Of a stretch of DNA of 64,000 nt, positions 60,995-64,000 are shown piece by piece. Origin of the DNA: an uncultured Dorea sp. (GTDB taxonomy: Bacteria; Bacillota_A; Clostridia; Lachnospirales; Lachnospiraceae); NCBI GenBank assembly GCA_910579015.1, contig CAJTRO010000004.1, forward strand, positions 66,996 through 130,995, in the 5' to 3' direction. A model generated the notes under the pieces. The model searched no databases. It saw only the letters and a list, made by a program, of their open reading frames with translations, and had not been told where the DNA came from. Every line of letters begins with the position of its first letter. Within the stretch, counting starts at the first letter, position 1. The translations under genes and the position numbers were made by a program.

Positions 60995-61089
60995 GGTTCA
61001 TTCTCCCTTCTTGAAAATGTAATAAAACAGTCATATATTTCCAATTATACTACACTTTAAAGAATACGAACAGGCAAAGTGCCGGCTTC

Positions 61090-61629
61090 TTAGCCAGATG
61101 CGGAAAAGAAGAGCGGGATATCGGGAGGAAAGCAGGTGAATACAAAAAAGCATAAGGATACCATGCACCACAAGGAGAAGGCGGCCGACTGAGAGGCGTT
61201 CCTTATCCTGCGCCGGCGAAGCCGTGTATCCACATAGAATGCCGTCAGGATACTGAATAGGAAGATCGTGATATCCATAAAGAGAAAATTCCGTCCAATT
61301 ATTCCGGTATAGGTGTAGAACAACGTAACAGTCGCGGTCATGGCGCAGACGGCCGCGAGGAAACGGCGGTAGAAGAAGGGAATGACCTCTGGACGGTATT
61401 TTATGTATTCGACTACGGTGACGAACAGGATTGGGAAGAATAACAGCTTCAAATGCTCCCAGACGGATTCGTTGACCGGGCAGAAGAGGGCGGCAAAGGC
61501 CGAACCGCCCGACAGCTGGTACAGGAAATGATTCAGAAATCCCATCAGTGTTGCGGCAAGGACGCAGGGCATGTCCTTTTGCGGGATGTATCTTTTCAGG
61601 TTCAGGTATTTAATATCCATAGAAATCAT
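61090..61629 (-). CDS. Small integral membrane protein (DUF6512-like)
   Basis: A 179-residue protein with about five hydrophobic helices. It opens with a basic N-terminus and LAATLMGFLNHFLYQLSGG near 25-43, then CPVNESVWEHLKLLFFPIL near 50-68, the pattern of the DUF6512 family, then a basic loop TRLRRRRIRN near 134. Function is unknown. ATG 61629 has AAGGAA close by; ATG 61620 is an alternative with poorer spacing. Confidence 0.75.
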   Translation of the reverse strand: MISMDIKYLNLKRYIPQKDMPCVLAATLMGFLNHFLYQLSGGSAFAALFCPVNESVWEHLKLLFFPILFVTVVEYIKYRPEVIPFFYRRFLAAVCAMTATVTLFYTYTGIIGRNFLFMDITIFLFSILTAFYVDTRLRRRRIRNASQSAAFSLWCMVSLCFFVFTCFPPDIPLFFSASG

Positions 61630-61763
61630 GCATTCCTTTCATATAGCTTTGGCACAGGGAGTAATGAGAGACTGCCGGTATATAGTAAATATATGCTTAC
61701 AGGACAAGATATATGAAACGTAACTATGAACCAACAGTCGACACAGATGTCGAACGATTTATC

Positions 61764-61792
61764 TTGTACCAGAAAAGAAGATGTGCTAGAAT
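61764..61792 (+). promoter_or_regulatory. Promoter of the DUF2325 protein gene
   Basis: TTGTAC at 61764-61769, a 17-base spacer and TAGAAT at 61787-61792, giving a leader of about 185 bases. A CGACA/TGTCG stem at 61739-61752 lies just upstream. The 355-base gap 61630-61984 otherwise holds nothing clear; a 61-codon frame from 61818 has no ribosome site. Confidence 0.6.
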
Positions 61793-61984
61793 AAACCACA
61801 TCAAATGAAATACTTATATGAGCTTCACAGATTCTAAGCTTTTCATTTTTCTTTGGCGGTTCGCCAGATTATTTCAATTTCAGGATGATTTCAGGTTTTA
61901 TGAGCATTGGAGGGATGCCGGGATTTTCAGTGTGTATTTTTTACAGAGTTTCAAGAAGTCGCTTATATTTTTGGGAGGTTGTAT

Positions 61985-63754
61985 ATGGAGAGAGACAGGA
62001 TGATATATACTGGTCTGCGATGCAGAGTTAATGTAAAGGCCGCATTTATCGACATGTGTATGGAAAGCCCGTTGCTTGAGCCGAGACTGCTCATGAGCGC
62101 GGTGATCAGCGCCGGGTGCGGTGAGCAGGTCTGCCGGACCGTCAGGGAGGAAGAGAACGGCGTTTTCAAGGTGCAGGTAAAGTTAGACGAAGAGAAGCGG
62201 GAGCATATCTATGAGGAATTGTTCGGTGAGAAGCTTCGGGACGGGAAGCTTGAGCAGTTATCAGACAGCGACAGGAAACTGTTTGAGCCGATTGAGATGC
62301 TTCACCGGAAGGAGGCGGACATAGATATCATCCCGTTCATTGCCTGTGGGATCGTCAGGAACAGCCGAAGCAGGAGCAGGCTTCTGACCGCCGTGACGGG
62401 CTGTGAGAAGGAGTGTCTGAGTAAGTTCCGGGGTTCAGAGTATGATACGGCAGGATATCTGCAAAGATACCTGCTTGATGAACGGAAAGCGGCCAGGCTG
62501 GCGATCGGGTTGCTGCTTCTTCTTAAGGAGGAAGAAGCCGATGAGAAATACAACAAGGTCATGGATGTTATTTATGCGGGGTATAAGCCGATAAAGAACA
62601 GGATCAAGAAGCTTGAATATCTGACAGGAGAGTGTTACAGGGAAGCCATGGCGAAGGATATGGTGATGGAACTACAGCTGGCCCGGATGGTGATACAGAT
62701 GGTGATTGCGGAAGACCTTGGGATCCCGGTGATACAGGATTACGGATTCTGCCAGGTAGTATGTATGCTGCAAGGCTGTGAAAACAACTGGAAAAACGGG
62801 GAAGTACAGGAGATAGATATGTCAGAAGGGAAGCGGATATACAGGAAGCTTCTGCGAAAGCACTGGAACCCGGGCGCTTATTATATCAGTGCATTTCTGG
62901 AGGAAGAGGAGGCAGAAGGCGCAGGCTTCCAGAACAAGATGGAGAATCTTTTGTTCCAGTTCGGACTGGAGATCCGGGCGTTGTCCGGGCTGTGTCTGGA
63001 GAAATGGGAGGCAGAGGCCCTGTGTGCGATCTTCGAGGAGGAAGACTGGGAACGATACAGGTATCTGCTCCTTACGGCCACCCTGTGCAAATATATCCAG
63101 CAGATTGAAGCGATGTATGAGCGGGAGATTCCGGAAGAGATACATTACCGCGAAACCTGTACGGAGGATGCGGTAAATCGTCTGGAATATGAGAAGAAGA
63201 GAATGGAGGAGAAGATCCGCATTCTGGAACAGCAGAAGAAGGAAAAAGAAGATGAACTGGCAGAGGCGGAACGCCGGATCGGGCGGTTGAAAAGAGACGG
63301 CGAGAAAAAGGAACGCCGCTATGAAAAGGAGCGGGCAGAGCTTAACGCACTCCGTGAGGCGGTCCGGTCTGAGACCAAAGGAACCGGGAAACGAAGGCCG
63401 GGCAGAGAAGAGTGTGTGCAGTGTGAGGAGAACGATAAGAGGCAGAAGATCATAAAGGAGGCAGAGGAGCCTCTGGATGTGAGACTTGACCGGAGCATAG
63501 TGATCGGAGGGCACAAGAACTGGCAGAAGAAGATGCGGCAATGTCTGCCGGACAGTCAGTTCGTGGCGTCAGATCATATGAATTTTGATCCGGCAATGCT
63601 CCGTAACAAGAAGTACATTATCGTCAACACGGATATCCTGAAGCATGGGATCTATTATAAGATTATGAGCGAGAGGAAGAAGGAGCAGAAGGTATTGTAT
63701 GTCCACGGCAATAACGTGGACCGTGTATTAAAGGAGATCGAAGAACAGCTGTGA
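61985..63754 (+). CDS. DUF2325 domain protein with central coiled coil
   Basis: A 589-residue protein. The N-terminal 400 residues are helical and Cys-containing, without a recognised family. Residues 405-470 form a charged coiled coil (EKIRILEQQKKEKEDELAEAER). The C-terminal 90 residues are DUF2325: IVIGGHKNWQKKMRQ near 498, FVASDHMNFDPAML near 518 and YIIVNTDILKHGIYYKI near 536. DUF2325 is found in small proteins of unknown role across Firmicutes, sometimes near metal or redox genes. ATG 61985 has GGGAGG six bases upstream; an ATG at 61907 is not supported. A hairpin at 63770-63803 follows. Confidence 0.8.
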   Translation: MERDRMIYTGLRCRVNVKAAFIDMCMESPLLEPRLLMSAVISAGCGEQVCRTVREEENGVFKVQVKLDEEKREHIYEELFGEKLRDGKLEQLSDSDRKLFEPIEMLHRKEADIDIIPFIACGIVRNSRSRSRLLTAVTGCEKECLSKFRGSEYDTAGYLQRYLLDERKAARLAIGLLLLLKEEEADEKYNKVMDVIYAGYKPIKNRIKKLEYLTGECYREAMAKDMVMELQLARMVIQMVIAEDLGIPVIQDYGFCQVVCMLQGCENNWKNGEVQEIDMSEGKRIYRKLLRKHWNPGAYYISAFLEEEEAEGAGFQNKMENLLFQFGLEIRALSGLCLEKWEAEALCAIFEEEDWERYRYLLLTATLCKYIQQIEAMYEREIPEEIHYRETCTEDAVNRLEYEKKRMEEKIRILEQQKKEKEDELAEAERRIGRLKRDGEKKERRYEKERAELNALREAVRSETKGTGKRRPGREECVQCEENDKRQKIIKEAEEPLDVRLDRSIVIGGHKNWQKKMRQCLPDSQFVASDHMNFDPAMLRNKKYIIVNTDILKHGIYYKIMSERKKEQKVLYVHGNNVDRVLKEIEEQL

Positions 63755-63769
63755 CAGCGTGCAGGTACG

Positions 63770-63803
63770 CCGTCTGCCCGGCGCCGGATATGGGGCAGAC
63801 GGC
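63770..63803 (+). terminator. GC-rich hairpin after the DUF2325 gene
   Basis: GCCGTCTGCCC pairs with GGGCAGACGGC around GGCGCCGGATATG. No T run follows, so its role as a terminator is uncertain. Confidence 0.5.
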
Positions 63804-63873
63804 GGTGGATAAGGGGAGAAAAGCATAAAAATGAAGAACTTAGAAAAAAAATTAAAAAATTTGAAAAAAATAC

Positions 63874-63902
63874 TTGCATTCCCGTGAAATCTGTTATATA
63901 AT
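63874..63902 (+). promoter_or_regulatory. Promoter of the tRNA-Lys gene
   Basis: TTGCAT at 63874-63879, a 17-base spacer and TATAAT at 63897-63902, preceded by A-tracts typical of strong stable-RNA promoters. Confidence 0.82.
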
Positions 63903-63943
63903 AGCATTCGTGTTAAGGAAATAATAAAAGAAACTTAAGAAAC

Positions 63944-64000
63944 GCGCGATTAGCTCAGTTGGTAGAGCACCTGACTCTTAATCAGGGTGTCCAGGGTTCG
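63944..64000 (+). tRNA. tRNA-Lys (anticodon CTT), 5' part
   Basis: The first 57 bases of a tRNA: acceptor strand GCGCGAT, then TA, D arm GCTCAGTTGGTAGAGC, anticodon arm CTGACTCTTAATCAG with anticodon CTT, variable loop, and the beginning of the T arm at GGGTTCG. The gene runs off the right edge and may head a tRNA cluster. Confidence 0.93.

Noticed and set aside
61818..62003. A 61-codon frame in the leader of the DUF2325 gene
   Set aside because: It has no ribosome site, an implausible Phe-rich composition, and overlaps the better start at 61985.
1..64000. CRISPR arrays, insertion sequences, prophage or integrase modules
   Set aside because: No evenly spaced repeat-spacer array, transposase, integrase or phage structural gene is visible.

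Overview
The window looks like chromosomal DNA of a gut-type Lachnospiraceae (Clostridia, Bacillota). The reasons are moderate GC with AGGAGG-type ribosome sites and frequent GTG/TTG starts, a Bacillus/Clostridium-style holB-ricT-trmN-rsmI cluster, a nine-gene A/V-type ATPase operon, a BirA-type biotin operator, tandem AAA-ATPase/PD-(D/E)XK proteins and a rubrerythrin. The species cannot be fixed from the sequence alone. No CRISPR array, insertion sequence or prophage is visible.

Layout. 1-5.4 kb: the tail of a GH4 glycosidase overlapping a PfkB sugar kinase, two tandem AAA/nuclease-fold proteins, and an MTA/SAH nucleosidase. 5.5-13.6 kb: a repeat-tailed membrane protein, glucose-6-phosphate isomerase, an Orn/Lys/Arg decarboxylase, then holB, ricT, a tRNA1(Val)-type methyltransferase and rsmI. 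The decarboxylase-holB junction carries a 68-bp tandem repeat. 13.7-21.1 kb: a stand-alone sugar ABC ATPase, a CdaR-type regulator beside an aconitase-family hydratase, and an ECF sigma factor paired with a membrane-anchored beta-propeller protein. 21.1-27.5 kb: bioY read leftward from a promoter overlapped by a BirA operator; a roughly 500-nt transcription unit with its own promoter and terminator but no long reading frame; and a 1518-residue TPR / Ala-Lys-Glu / hyperacidic / P-loop protein.

27.6-40.5 kb: glgB, then a divergent catabolic locus. One side is a cytosolic sialidase-fold protein. The other is a nine-gene operon: allantoinase-like amidohydrolase, HTH-FCD regulator, BMP-type ABC importer, uronate-dehydrogenase-like SDR, KDPG/KDPGal aldolase and DgoK-type kinase. 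Two related 30-bp repeats sit symmetrically between the two promoters. The genes suggest import of a nucleoside-like or glycosyl conjugate, ring opening, and funnelling of a sugar acid to pyruvate and glyceraldehyde-3-phosphate. The substrate is unknown.

40.5-52.2 kb: a secreted DUF1002 protein, a thioredoxin coupled to a small Cys-rich protein, trmB with an insertion, and the V-ATPase operon, whose subunit I gene is frameshifted here. 52.4-64 kb: a GH42 beta-galactosidase, an XRE regulator with a small membrane partner, rubrerythrin, a secreted Ca-box/Gly-rich protein next to an ECF sigma/RsgI-like pair, a MATE transporter, a thiazoline-carboxylate hydrolase family protein, a small membrane protein, a DUF2325 protein, and the 5' part of a tRNA-Lys gene at the right edge.

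The best candidates for something undescribed are the 22.2-22.7 kb RNA, the hyperacidic P-loop protein, and the amidohydrolase/BMP/DgoK locus with its symmetric control region.
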